Positions 56,552-64,000 of a DNA stretch of 64,000 bases are shown piece by piece. Location of the stretch: assembly GCF_900106695.1 (NCBI RefSeq), contig NZ_FNMZ01000005.1, positions 1 through 64,000 on the forward strand. The letters run 5' to 3'. The notes beneath the pieces were generated by a model, which was given only the letters and a program-made list of their open reading frames with translations, ran no database searches and was not told where the DNA came from. Numbering within the stretch: the stretch's first letter is position 1; each line of letters starts with the position of its first letter. A program made the position numbers and the translations under genes. The DNA comes from Albimonas donghaensis. GTDB lineage: Bacteria; Pseudomonadota; Alphaproteobacteria; Rhodobacterales; Rhodobacteraceae.

Positions 56552-58101
56552 GCGTTCACTCCCTGTTTCTTCCGGGCTTCGGCCCAGTATTCGTCCTTGA
56601 GGAGCCGCTTCATCAGCTTGCCCGTCGCGGTGCGCGGCAGGTCTTCGCGGAAGTCGATGCTCCGGGGCGCCTTGATATGCGACAGCCGCTCGCGAAGCCA
56701 CCCGATAAGTTCGGCGGCCTTATCATCCGAGGCCGCGGAGGCGTCCGAGAGCTGCACGACGGCTTTCACCGCCTCGCCCATCTCCTCGTCCGGCACGCCG
56801 AAAACGGCGCAGTCGGCGACCTCGGGATGGCAGACCAGCAGGTCCTCGGCCTCCTGCGGGTAGATGTTCACCCCGCCGGAGATGATGGTGTAGGCGGCGC
56901 GGTCGGTCAGGAACAGGAAGCCGCGCTCATTGACGTAGCCGACATCGCCCAGCGTGCCGCAGCCGGGGCGCAGGAACGCCTTCTTCGACTTCTCGGGGTC
57001 GCCGAAATACTCGAAGTCGATGCCGGTATCGAAATAGACGTCGCCGATCTCGCCGGCCGGCAGTTCGTTCCCGTCCGGGTCCGCGATGAAGATGCGCCCG
57101 GTGATCGTGGCGCCGACGGTGCCGGGATTCTCCAGCCACTGCTCGGCGGTGGCGACGGTGCCGCCATTGGCCTCGGTGCCGGCGTAGTATTCCAGCAGCA
57201 CCGGCCCCCACCAGTCGATCATGCGCTGCTTGATCTCCCTGGGACAGGGGGCGGCGGCATGGATCGCCATCCTGATGGAGGAGACGTCGTAGGCGGCGCG
57301 CACCTCCTCCGGCAGCTTGAGCATGCGCACGAACATGGTGGGCACGAGCTGGGAGTGGGTGACGCTCCATTTCTGGACCGCGGCGAGATAGGCCTCGGGG
57401 TCGAATTTCTCCATGATCACGCAGGTCGCGCCGAGATTGGCCATGGTCAGGCAGAAGCGCAGCGGGGCGGCGTGGTAGAGCGGCGCGGGCGAGAGATAGA
57501 CGCTGGCCTCATCGACCTGCGAATGATGCTCGATCAGCAGGCTCAGCATCGGGTGGATCCACTCGATGGGATTGGCCTCGAACGCCTTGGTGATGCCCTT
57601 GGGGCGCCCCGTGGTGCCCGACGAATAGAGCATGTCCATGCCGGCGAATTCGTCGGCGACGGGCTCCGCCGGCTGGGCGGCGGTCAGCTCGTCCCAGCTG
57701 GCGTAGCCGGGGGCGACGGCGCCGACCATCAGGCAGCGCGCGTCGCCGGCCTGGGCGAGGTAGTCCGGCCCCTTGTCGCGATAGGCGTCCGAGGCGATGA
57801 ACACCTTGGCCCCGCAATCGCGGATGATGTAGCCGGCTTCGTCGGGCCCGAGGTAACGGCTGACGGCCGTGTAGATCACCCCGGCGCGATGCGCGGCCCA
57901 GATGATCTCGATGAACTCCAGCCGGTTCTCCATCAGCAGGGCGATGTGGTCGCCGGGCCCGACTCCCAGCGCGCGCAGGGCCTGCGCGCCCCGATTCGAC
58001 CGGGCGTCGAGCTGGGCGTAGGTCATGGTCTCGCCGGAACCGGCCATGACATAGGCGATCTTGTCCGGCGTGCGGCGCGCGTGGCACGAGGGGTGCTTCA
58101 T
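56548..58101 (-). CDS. AMP-forming acyl-CoA synthetase (ANL family)
   Basis: The 517-residue enzyme activates a carboxylic acid as AMP ester and then as CoA thioester. The P-loop is LYSSGTTGRPKG (about residue 158), A5-type segment YYAGTEANGG near 315, GEIGDVYFDTG, hinge DRAAYTIISGGVNIYPQEAED and the C-terminal catalytic Lys in PRTATGKLMKRLL. It opens a minus-strand operon with two SDR genes and is divergent, across 517 bp, from a beta-oxidation operon; together they suggest breakdown of one acyl compound. The substrate is not predictable by eye. Confidence 0.94.
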   Translation of the reverse strand: MKHPSCHARRTPDKIAYVMAGSGETMTYAQLDARSNRGAQALRALGVGPGDHIALLMENRLEFIEIIWAAHRAGVIYTAVSRYLGPDEAGYIIRDCGAKVFIASDAYRDKGPDYLAQAGDARCLMVGAVAPGYASWDELTAAQPAEPVADEFAGMDMLYSSGTTGRPKGITKAFEANPIEWIHPMLSLLIEHHSQVDEASVYLSPAPLYHAAPLRFCLTMANLGATCVIMEKFDPEAYLAAVQKWSVTHSQLVPTMFVRMLKLPEEVRAAYDVSSIRMAIHAAAPCPREIKQRMIDWWGPVLLEYYAGTEANGGTVATAEQWLENPGTVGATITGRIFIADPDGNELPAGEIGDVYFDTGIDFEYFGDPEKSKKAFLRPGCGTLGDVGYVNERGFLFLTDRAAYTIISGGVNIYPQEAEDLLVCHPEVADCAVFGVPDEEMGEAVKAVVQLSDASAASDDKAAELIGWLRERLSHIKAPRSIDFREDLPRTATGKLMKRLLKDEYWAEARKKQGVNA

Positions 58102-58618
58102 CCTCTTCCTCCCTTTTTGTCGTTGACGGGCGGAAGCCAGGTCCGCTCGGGCCGGCGGTCTCGAGATGAGCCCCGGCCAAACTCCGGGCGCGCCTCTGCG
58201 GGCGGTCCCGTTTTCGGGTTAATCAAGCCATTAATTTCTGCGGAGGTCCATCCATAACCGCCGTTGCTTCAGGCCCCTGCGACGAATAGGTTGGCCCCGG
58301 CCGCCCCGGAAAGCCGCGAGGTTCCCAGGGACGGCGCGAAAATGGTCGGATGCAATGCACGTCCGACCGGGAGGAAGCGCCGATCCGCCGGCCCTGATCC
58401 GGTGGCGTGCCCCCGCGGGCGGAGCTGCGGTCAACAAACGGCTTCGCCTGCGGTCATGCCCGGCATGGACCGGCCGAACTGCGACCAATTCCGCAATGCG
58501 GTATTCATCGGTCAATTAACGACTTGAATCCCCCCCCGCCCGGCGGCAATCTCCCCCGCGATCCCCGGCGGGCGCCTCCGCGCGCCCCGCCCAAGGCGTA
58601 TCCCCGGAGGGAACCCCC
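58102..58618. other. Divergent control region of the acyl-CoA catabolic cluster
   Basis: The 517-bp gap separates the ligase operon and the thiolase operon. It has two AT-richer patches, at 58212-58262 and 58480-58530, that probably hold the two promoters; the second contains the 11-bp palindrome CCGCAATGCGG at 58491-58501. No gene is recognisable inside. Confidence 0.5.
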
Positions 58619-59827
58619 ATGGCCGAAGCCGCCTATATCTACGACGCCATCCGAACGCCCCGGTCGAAGGGCAAGGCGGACGGCGCGCTGAACGAGGTCA
58701 AGCCGATCGACCTCGTGACCACCCTGCTGACCGAGATGCAGAGCCGCCACGACTTCGACACCGCCCGTGTCGACGACGTGATGCTGGGCTGCGTGTCCCC
58801 GGTGCTGGAGCAGGGCAATGTGCTGCCCAAGATCGCGCTGCAGAAGGCCGGCTGGGACGAAACCGTGCCCGGCGCCCAGGTCAACCGCTTCTGCGCCTCC
58901 GGGCTGGACACGTTCAACACCGCCGCCGCCAAGGTCGCGAGCGGATGGGAGGACCTGGTCTGCGCCGGCGGGTATGAGAGCATGTCCCGCGTGCCCATGG
59001 GCGCGACCGGCGGCCCGATGGCCGAGGATCCGGAGACCAACATCGTCACCGGCTTCGTGCCCCAGGGCATCGGCGCCGATTTGATCGCCACCATCGAGGG
59101 CTTTTCCCGCGACGACGTCGACGCCTTCGCCGTGCGGTCCCAGAAGGCCGCCGCCCATGCGCGGGACTCGGGCTGGTTCGACCGCTCGGTGGTGCCGGTG
59201 AAGGACATGAACGGGTTCACGATCCTGGAGCGGGACGACTTCATCCGCCCGGGCGCGGACATGCAGTCCATGGGCTCGCTCAAGCCCTCCTTCGCCGCGC
59301 ATGGGGCGATGGGCTATGATGCCATCGCGCTTGCGAAATACCCGCAGGTCGAGAAGATCCACCACGTCCACACGCCGGGCAATTCGTCGGGCATCGTCGA
59401 CGGCGCCTCGCTGGTCATGGTCGGCAACGCGCAGGTCGGCAAGGACCTGGGCCTGACGCCGCGGGGCCGGGTGCTGGCCATCGCCCTGACCGCCTGCGAG
59501 CCGACGATCATGCTTACCGGGCCCGGGCCGGCCTCGAAGAAGGCGCTGGCCAAGGCGGGGCTGACGCTCGACGACATCGACCTGGTGGAGATCAACGAGG
59601 CCTTCGCCTCCGTCGCCCTGCGCCTGCAGCGCGATCTCGACGTGCCGGATGAGAAGCTCAACGTGGTCGGCGGCGCCATCGCCATGGGCCACCCGCTGGG
59701 CGCGACCGGGGGCTGCCTCGTCTCCACCATGCTCGACGAGCTGGAGCGGCGGAACCTGAAGCGCGCCCTGATCTGCATGTGCGTCGGCGGCGGCATGGGC
59801 ATCGCGTCCATCATCGAGAGGGTCTGA
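58619..59827 (+). CDS. Acetyl-CoA C-acyltransferase (thiolase)
   Basis: The 402-residue thiolase has the acylated Cys92 in [24 protein letters not shown], the mid-protein [15 protein letters not shown], the His motif [14 protein letters not shown] and the C-terminal [11 protein letters not shown] Cys. It performs the last, thiolytic step of beta-oxidation. The ATG at 58619 has GGAGGGAA upstream. It is first in a plus-strand operon, 3 nt ahead of the FadJ-type gene. Confidence 0.95.
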   Translation: MAEAAYIYDAIRTPRSKGKADGALNEVKPIDLVTTLLTEMQSRHDFDTARVDDVMLGCVSPVLEQGNVLPKIALQKAGWDETVPGAQVNRFCASGLDTFNTAAAKVASGWEDLVCAGGYESMSRVPMGATGGPMAEDPETNIVTGFVPQGIGADLIATIEGFSRDDVDAFAVRSQKAAAHARDSGWFDRSVVPVKDMNGFTILERDDFIRPGADMQSMGSLKPSFAAHGAMGYDAIALAKYPQVEKIHHVHTPGNSSGIVDGASLVMVGNAQVGKDLGLTPRGRVLAIALTACEPTIMLTGPGPASKKALAKAGLTLDDIDLVEINEAFASVALRLQRDLDVPDEKLNVVGGAIAMGHPLGATGGCLVSTMLDELERRNLKRALICMCVGGGMGIASIIERV

Positions 59828-59830
59828 GCC

Positions 59831-61975
59831 ATGGGTTTCGACTGGGACAAGGATGCGAGCGGCATCGTCACCATCACCATGGACATGGACGGCCAGTCGG
59901 CCAACACCATGTCCGAGCAGTACAACCGCCTGATGACCGAGACGGTCGCCCGGCTGGAGGCTGAAGAGGGCATGACCGGCGTGGTCATCGCCTCGGCCAA
60001 GAAGACCTTCTTCGCGGGCGGCGACCTGAACGGCCTGCTGGCGCAGGAGGTGGCGGATCTCGAATACTTCACCGGCCTGGAGGACAAGAAAGACCTCCTG
60101 CGGCGCATCGAGAAACTGCCCGTGCCGGTGGTGGCCTGCATCAACGGCGCGGCGCTCGGCGGCGGCTACGAGATCTGCCTCGCGGCCAATCACCGGGTGA
60201 TCCTCGACAGCCCCGGCGCCATCACCGGCCTGCCGGAAGTCACGCTGGGCCTGCTGCCCGGCGCCGGCGGCGTGGTGCGCCTGACGGCGTTGCTCGGGCT
60301 CGAAAAAGCCCTGCCCCTGCTGATGGAGGGCAAGCCCCAGTCGCCGAAAAAGGCGCTGGCGCTCGGCATGGTCGACGAGATGGTGGCGACGCGCGAAGAC
60401 CTGATCCCCGCCGCCAAGGCCTGGATCAAGGCCAACCCCGACGCGGCGCAGCAGCCCTGGGACAAGAAGGGGTTCGTGCATCCCGGCGGCGATGCGAACC
60501 ACCCCAGGGTCCGCCAGATCATCGCCACCGCGCCGACCCTGCTGATCAAGAAGACCCGCGGCCTGATGCCGGCGCCGGAACGCATTCTGGACGTCGCCGT
60601 CAACTCCATGCGCATGCGCTTCGACGGCGCCCTGCGCAACGAAAGCCGGCAGTTCTGCACCCTGGTCCCCTCGAAGGAGGCCAAGGCCCAGATCACCACC
60701 ATGTTCTTCGGCATGCAGGCGATCCGCGGCTCGAAATTCCGCCCCGCCGGCGATCCGTGGAAGGCCAACTGCTCGGCCGTGCTGGGCGCGGGCATGATGG
60801 GGGCCGGCATCGCCTGGGCCCATGCCGCGCGCGGCCTGCCGGTGGTCCTGAAGGACACCGCCATGGAAGGCGCGCTGAAGGGCAAGGCCTATTCGGAGGC
60901 GCTGGTCGCCAGGCAGGTCAAGCAGGGCCGGATGGACGAGGCCAAGGGCGCCTCCCTGCTCGGGCTCATCAAGCCCGCCGACACCGATGACTTCGAGGGC
61001 GCCGACATCATCGTCGAAGCCGTCTTCGAGGACATCGCCCTGAAGGAGAAGGTGATCCCCGAGACCTTCGCCAGGCTGTCGGAGACGGGGATCTACGGGT
61101 CCAACACCTCGACCCTGCCGATCTCCATCCTGGCGGAGTCCTGCCCGGACCCGTCCCGCTTCATCGGCATCCACTTCTTCTCGCCGGTCGACAAGATGCA
61201 GGTGGTGGAGCTGATCCTGGGCGAGAAGACCTCCCAGGACACGCTGCGCAAGGCCTATGACTACGTGAAGCAGATCGGCAAGCTGCCCATCGTGGTCAAT
61301 GACAGCCGCGGCTTCTTCACCTCGCGCGTGTTCGGCACCTATCTCAACGAGGGGATGGAGCTGATCCGCGACGGCATGAACCCGGTGATGATCGAGCGCG
61401 CCGCCTGGAAGATCGGCATGCCCGTCGGCCCGCTTCAGGTGCAGGACGAGGTCTCCATGGTCCTGGCCGAGCGGGTGCGCGAGACCCACAAGGCGCTCGA
61501 CGCCCGGCTGGGGATCGAGGACGGCTTCCCGGTGAAGAACGAGGGCTCGGCCGCCATCGCCCCGAAGATGGTCGCGATGGGCCGCGGCGGGCGCCATTAC
61601 GGCGGCGGCTTCTACGACTACGCCCCCGACGGGTCGCGCAGCCTGTGGCCCGGCCTCGGCCAGTTCGCCGAGCGCAACCGCGAGATCTCGATGGAGGAGG
61701 CGCAGGACCGGATGCTCTACCGCCAGGCCATCGAGACCCTGCGCTGCCTCGACGAGGGCGTGCTGCGCTCGGAGCCCGAGGCCAATATCGGCTCGATCAT
61801 GGCCATCGGCTTCCCCGCCCATACCGGCGGCGCCATCCAGTTCATCCGCGGCGTGGGGCTCGACGCCTTCGCGGCGCGGGCGGCGGAGCTGGCGGAGCTG
61901 TGCGGGCCGCGTTTCGCGGTCTCGGCCTCGGCGCTCGACAAGCTGCGCGCCGCGGCCTCCGCCAGGGCGGCCTGA
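59831..61975 (+). CDS. Bifunctional enoyl-CoA hydratase / 3-hydroxyacyl-CoA dehydrogenase (FadJ/FadB-type)
   Basis: The 714-residue protein joins an N-terminal crotonase domain (FFAGGDLNGLL near residue 58, NGAALGGGYEICLAANHRV near 104, PEVTLGLLPGAGG) to a C-terminal dehydrogenase with Rossmann motif VLGAGMMGAGIAWAHA (about residue 317), FFSPVDKMQVVELI and a final helical part. It carries out the second and third steps of beta-oxidation. The start lies 3 nt after the thiolase stop, so the two are certainly co-translated, the usual FadA/FadB pair. Confidence 0.95.
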   Translation: MGFDWDKDASGIVTITMDMDGQSANTMSEQYNRLMTETVARLEAEEGMTGVVIASAKKTFFAGGDLNGLLAQEVADLEYFTGLEDKKDLLRRIEKLPVPVVACINGAALGGGYEICLAANHRVILDSPGAITGLPEVTLGLLPGAGGVVRLTALLGLEKALPLLMEGKPQSPKKALALGMVDEMVATREDLIPAAKAWIKANPDAAQQPWDKKGFVHPGGDANHPRVRQIIATAPTLLIKKTRGLMPAPERILDVAVNSMRMRFDGALRNESRQFCTLVPSKEAKAQITTMFFGMQAIRGSKFRPAGDPWKANCSAVLGAGMMGAGIAWAHAARGLPVVLKDTAMEGALKGKAYSEALVARQVKQGRMDEAKGASLLGLIKPADTDDFEGADIIVEAVFEDIALKEKVIPETFARLSETGIYGSNTSTLPISILAESCPDPSRFIGIHFFSPVDKMQVVELILGEKTSQDTLRKAYDYVKQIGKLPIVVNDSRGFFTSRVFGTYLNEGMELIRDGMNPVMIERAAWKIGMPVGPLQVQDEVSMVLAERVRETHKALDARLGIEDGFPVKNEGSAAIAPKMVAMGRGGRHYGGGFYDYAPDGSRSLWPGLGQFAERNREISMEEAQDRMLYRQAIETLRCLDEGVLRSEPEANIGSIMAIGFPAHTGGAIQFIRGVGLDAFAARAAELAELCGPRFAVSASALDKLRAAASARAA

Positions 61976-62075
61976 ACCGACCGCGCGAATTTAACGGCGC
62001 CCGGCGTCCGCGCCGGGTGTCAACGCATGCGCGGCCTGCGCGCAGCAACGACACTCGTCCCCGGGAGGACCCAGA

Positions 62076-63233
62076 ATGATCGCTCGCAGCCTGTACGAGC
62101 CGGACCACGAGATGTTCCGCGACTCGGTGAGGAAATGGATCGCCGCCGAAGTCACCCCCAACGTGGAGCGGTGGCGCGAGGACGGCATGGTCGACCGCCG
62201 GGTCTGGGAATCCGCTGGCGAGCAGGGCTTCCTGTGCATGTATGCCGACGAGAAGCACGGCGGCGTCGCGCTGGACGATTTCCGCTATGACATGATCCTG
62301 ATCGAGGAGCTGGGGCCGACCGGCTCCGGGCTCGCCGTGTCGCTGCACAACCGCGTCGTGGGTCCCTATATCCACAAGTTCGGCACGCCCGAGCAGCGCG
62401 ACCGCTACATGCCCGGCTGCGTGTCGGGCAAGACCATCCTCGCCATCGCCATGACCGAGCCCGGCGCGGGCTCCGACGTCGCGGGCATCCAGACCCGGGC
62501 CGAGGACAAGGGCGATCACTGGCTGATCAACGGCTCCAAGACCTATATCTCCAACGGTCAGCTGGCCGACCTGGTGGTGGTCGCGGCCAAGACCGACCCC
62601 AGCCGCTCCCACGCCGTCGGCCTGTTCCTGGTGGAACGCGGGACGCCGGGGTTCGAGCGGGGCCGCAACCTCAAGAAAATGGGCCAGCCGGCGCAGGACA
62701 CCTCGGAGCTGTTCTTCCACGACGTGAAGATCCCCAAGGAGAACGTGCTGGGCGCGCCCGACGGCGGCTTCAAGGTGATGATGGGCAACCTGGCCGAGGA
62801 GCGGATCGTGAACTCGGTCGGCAACCTGACCATGGCCGAGCGCGCCTTCCAGGTGACGCTGGACTTCATCAAGGACCGCCGCGCCTTCGGCCGTCCGATC
62901 GGCACCTTCCAGAATTCGCGCTTCGTGATGGCCGACATCCGCGCCCGGCTCGACGCCGCCTGGGCGCTGCTCGATCATTGCGCGAAGGCCCATATCAAGG
63001 GCGAGCTGTCGAGCGAGCTGGCCGCCTCGATCAAGCTGGTCTCCTCCGAGCTGGTCTGCGAGGTCGCGGACAGCGGCGTGCAGCTGCATGGCGGCGCCGG
63101 CTACATGGACGAATACGAGATCTCGCGGATCTACCGCGACACCCGCATCGCCCGGATCTACGCCGGGTCCTCGGAAATCATGAAGGAGATCATCGGCCGC
63201 GGCCTTGGTCTCGACGACAGGAAGCGCAACTGA
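62076..63233 (+). CDS. Acyl-CoA dehydrogenase
   Basis: The 385-residue flavoenzyme opens the beta-oxidation cycle by forming the 2,3-double bond. Family motifs are AMTEPGAGSDVAGIQTRA (about residue 128), WLINGSKTYISNG, RAFGRPIGTFQNSRF, LHGGAGYMDEYEISRIYRDTR with the catalytic-Glu region, and the closing IYAGSSEIMKEII. The ATG at 62076 has GGGAGGA upstream. A short hairpin lies in the 100-nt gap after the FadJ-type gene. It overlaps the next start by one base (TGATG). Confidence 0.95.
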   Translation: MIARSLYEPDHEMFRDSVRKWIAAEVTPNVERWREDGMVDRRVWESAGEQGFLCMYADEKHGGVALDDFRYDMILIEELGPTGSGLAVSLHNRVVGPYIHKFGTPEQRDRYMPGCVSGKTILAIAMTEPGAGSDVAGIQTRAEDKGDHWLINGSKTYISNGQLADLVVVAAKTDPSRSHAVGLFLVERGTPGFERGRNLKKMGQPAQDTSELFFHDVKIPKENVLGAPDGGFKVMMGNLAEERIVNSVGNLTMAERAFQVTLDFIKDRRAFGRPIGTFQNSRFVMADIRARLDAAWALLDHCAKAHIKGELSSELAASIKLVSSELVCEVADSGVQLHGGAGYMDEYEISRIYRDTRIARIYAGSSEIMKEIIGRGLGLDDRKRN

Positions 63234-64000
63234 TGGCCGGACCGCTCGAAGGACTGAAACTGATCGAAATGGCCGGCATCGGCCCCTGCCCGCTGGCCGG
63301 GCAGCTGATGGCGGACCTGGGCGCGGAGGTGATCGTCATCGACCGCGCCTCCGGCGGCGAACGCCCGAACGACGTGGCCAACCGCGGCAAGCGGTCGGTG
63401 GCGCTGAACCTCAAGACCCCGGGCGGGGTCGAGGCGGCGCTGAAGCTGATCGAGGGCGCCGACGCGCTGATCGAGGGCTTCCGCCCCGGCGTGATGGAAA
63501 AGCTGGGCCTGGGCCCGGAGACCTGCCACGCCCGCAATCCCGGTCTCGTCTACGGACGCATGACCGGCTGGGGCCAGGAAGGGCCGTGGAGCCAGATGGC
63601 CGGCCATGACCTCAACTACCTGTCGCTGACCGGCGCGCTGGGCATGATGGGCCGCAAGGACCAGCCGCCCACGCCGCCGCTCAACCTCGTGGCCGACTAC
63701 GGCGGCGGCACCATGTTCCTGATCTTCGGCGTGCTCTCGGCGCTGTGGGAGCGGGGCCGCTCGGGCAAGGGCCAGGTGATCGACAGCGCCATGATCGACG
63801 GCGTGTCGGCGATGACCGGCATCTTCCGCAACCTGATGAACGCCGGCGCCTGGGTGGAGGAACGCGAGTCCAACATGCTCGACGGCGGCGCTTCGTATTA
63901 TCGCTGCTACGAGACGTCGGACGGCGAATACGTCTCCGTCGGCTGCCTGGAGCCCCAGTTCTTCGCCATCATGGTGGAGAAATGCGGCTTCCCGGAGGAT
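63233..64000 (+). CDS. CaiB/BaiF family protein, alpha-methylacyl-CoA racemase-like (cut by window end)
   Basis: The first 256 residues are visible and the gene runs off the window. It starts PLEGLKLIEMAGIGPCPLAGQLMADLGAEVIVIDR, followed by NRGKRSVALNLKTPGG, LIEGFRPGVMEKLGLGPE, YGRMTGWGQEGPWSQMAGHDLNYLSLTGAL, whose H-D pair is the racemase catalytic site, and DYGGGTMFLIFGVL. These fit alpha-methylacyl-CoA racemases, which invert a methyl branch before beta-oxidation. Its presence suggests that the operon handles a methyl-branched acyl chain, for example an isoprenoid or sterol side chain. Confidence 0.92.
   Translation, partial: MAGPLEGLKLIEMAGIGPCPLAGQLMADLGAEVIVIDRASGGERPNDVANRGKRSVALNLKTPGGVEAALKLIEGADALIEGFRPGVMEKLGLGPETCHARNPGLVYGRMTGWGQEGPWSQMAGHDLNYLSLTGALGMMGRKDQPPTPPLNLVADYGGGTMFLIFGVLSALWERGRSGKGQVIDSAMIDGVSAMTGIFRNLMNAGAWVEERESNMLDGGASYYRCYETSDGEYVSVGCLEPQFFAIMVEKCGFPED

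Overview
The window is very GC-rich double-stranded DNA with short intergenic gaps, many ATGA-type overlaps and GTG as an occasional start. The gene families (TRAP-free, ABC-dominated uptake, TcuAB, RskA/ECF pair, class III omega-transaminase, fused acyl-CoA carboxylase) fit a metabolically versatile, free-living alphaproteobacterium, plausibly Rhodobacterales or Rhodospirillales. No rRNA or marker gene allows a firmer placement. It looks like chromosomal DNA; no plasmid, phage, IS or CRISPR hallmark was seen.

Layout. 1-5130: tRNA-Ser, then a complete guanidine-utilisation operon on the minus strand: a candidate sigma-54 promoter, a clear guanidine-I (ykkC class) riboswitch, a substrate-binding protein, permease and ATPase of the urea-carboxylase-region/guanidine ABC family, a ureohydrolase best read as a guanidine hydrolase, and a small protein with 21 histidines in its first 55 residues. 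A perfect 20-bp inverted repeat closes the operon. 5300-9480: an animal-type haem peroxidase and a BTAD/SARP-like regulator. 9800-12870: GMC oxidoreductase, then an ECF sigma/RskA anti-sigma pair. 13360-20030: MBL hydrolase, TcuB, TcuA, a 3-hydroxyisobutyrate-dehydrogenase-like enzyme and an ADP-forming acyl-CoA synthetase. 20510-25010: IclR regulator and a fused acyl-CoA carboxylase that has decayed into a pseudogene. 25140-33110: a tyrosine phosphatase, GntR regulator, KAP P-loop NTPase, FAH-family hydrolase, MarR and LysR regulators.

33300-38620: first oligopeptide/nickel-type ABC operon, ending in a 24-bp tandem array that runs into a 48-bp perfect palindrome. 38735-43760: small exported protein, CoA-transferase, MarR, beta carbonic anhydrase and an omega-transaminase. 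44100-49730: second peptide-type ABC operon. 49830-54770: ExoD, a Baeyer-Villiger monooxygenase divergent from an HSL-type esterase, and a bdcR/bdcA pair that has lost both of its N-termini and the promoter between them. 54870-64000: two divergent transcription units for activation and beta-oxidation of an unknown acyl substrate (acyl-CoA ligase, two SDRs; thiolase, FadJ-type protein, acyl-CoA dehydrogenase, CoA-transferase/racemase cut by the window end).

The most interesting unit is the guanidine operon: promoter type, riboswitch and gene content all point the same way, to nitrogen-limited import and hydrolysis of guanidine, and the His-rich protein is a candidate, undescribed nickel-handling partner of the hydrolase.
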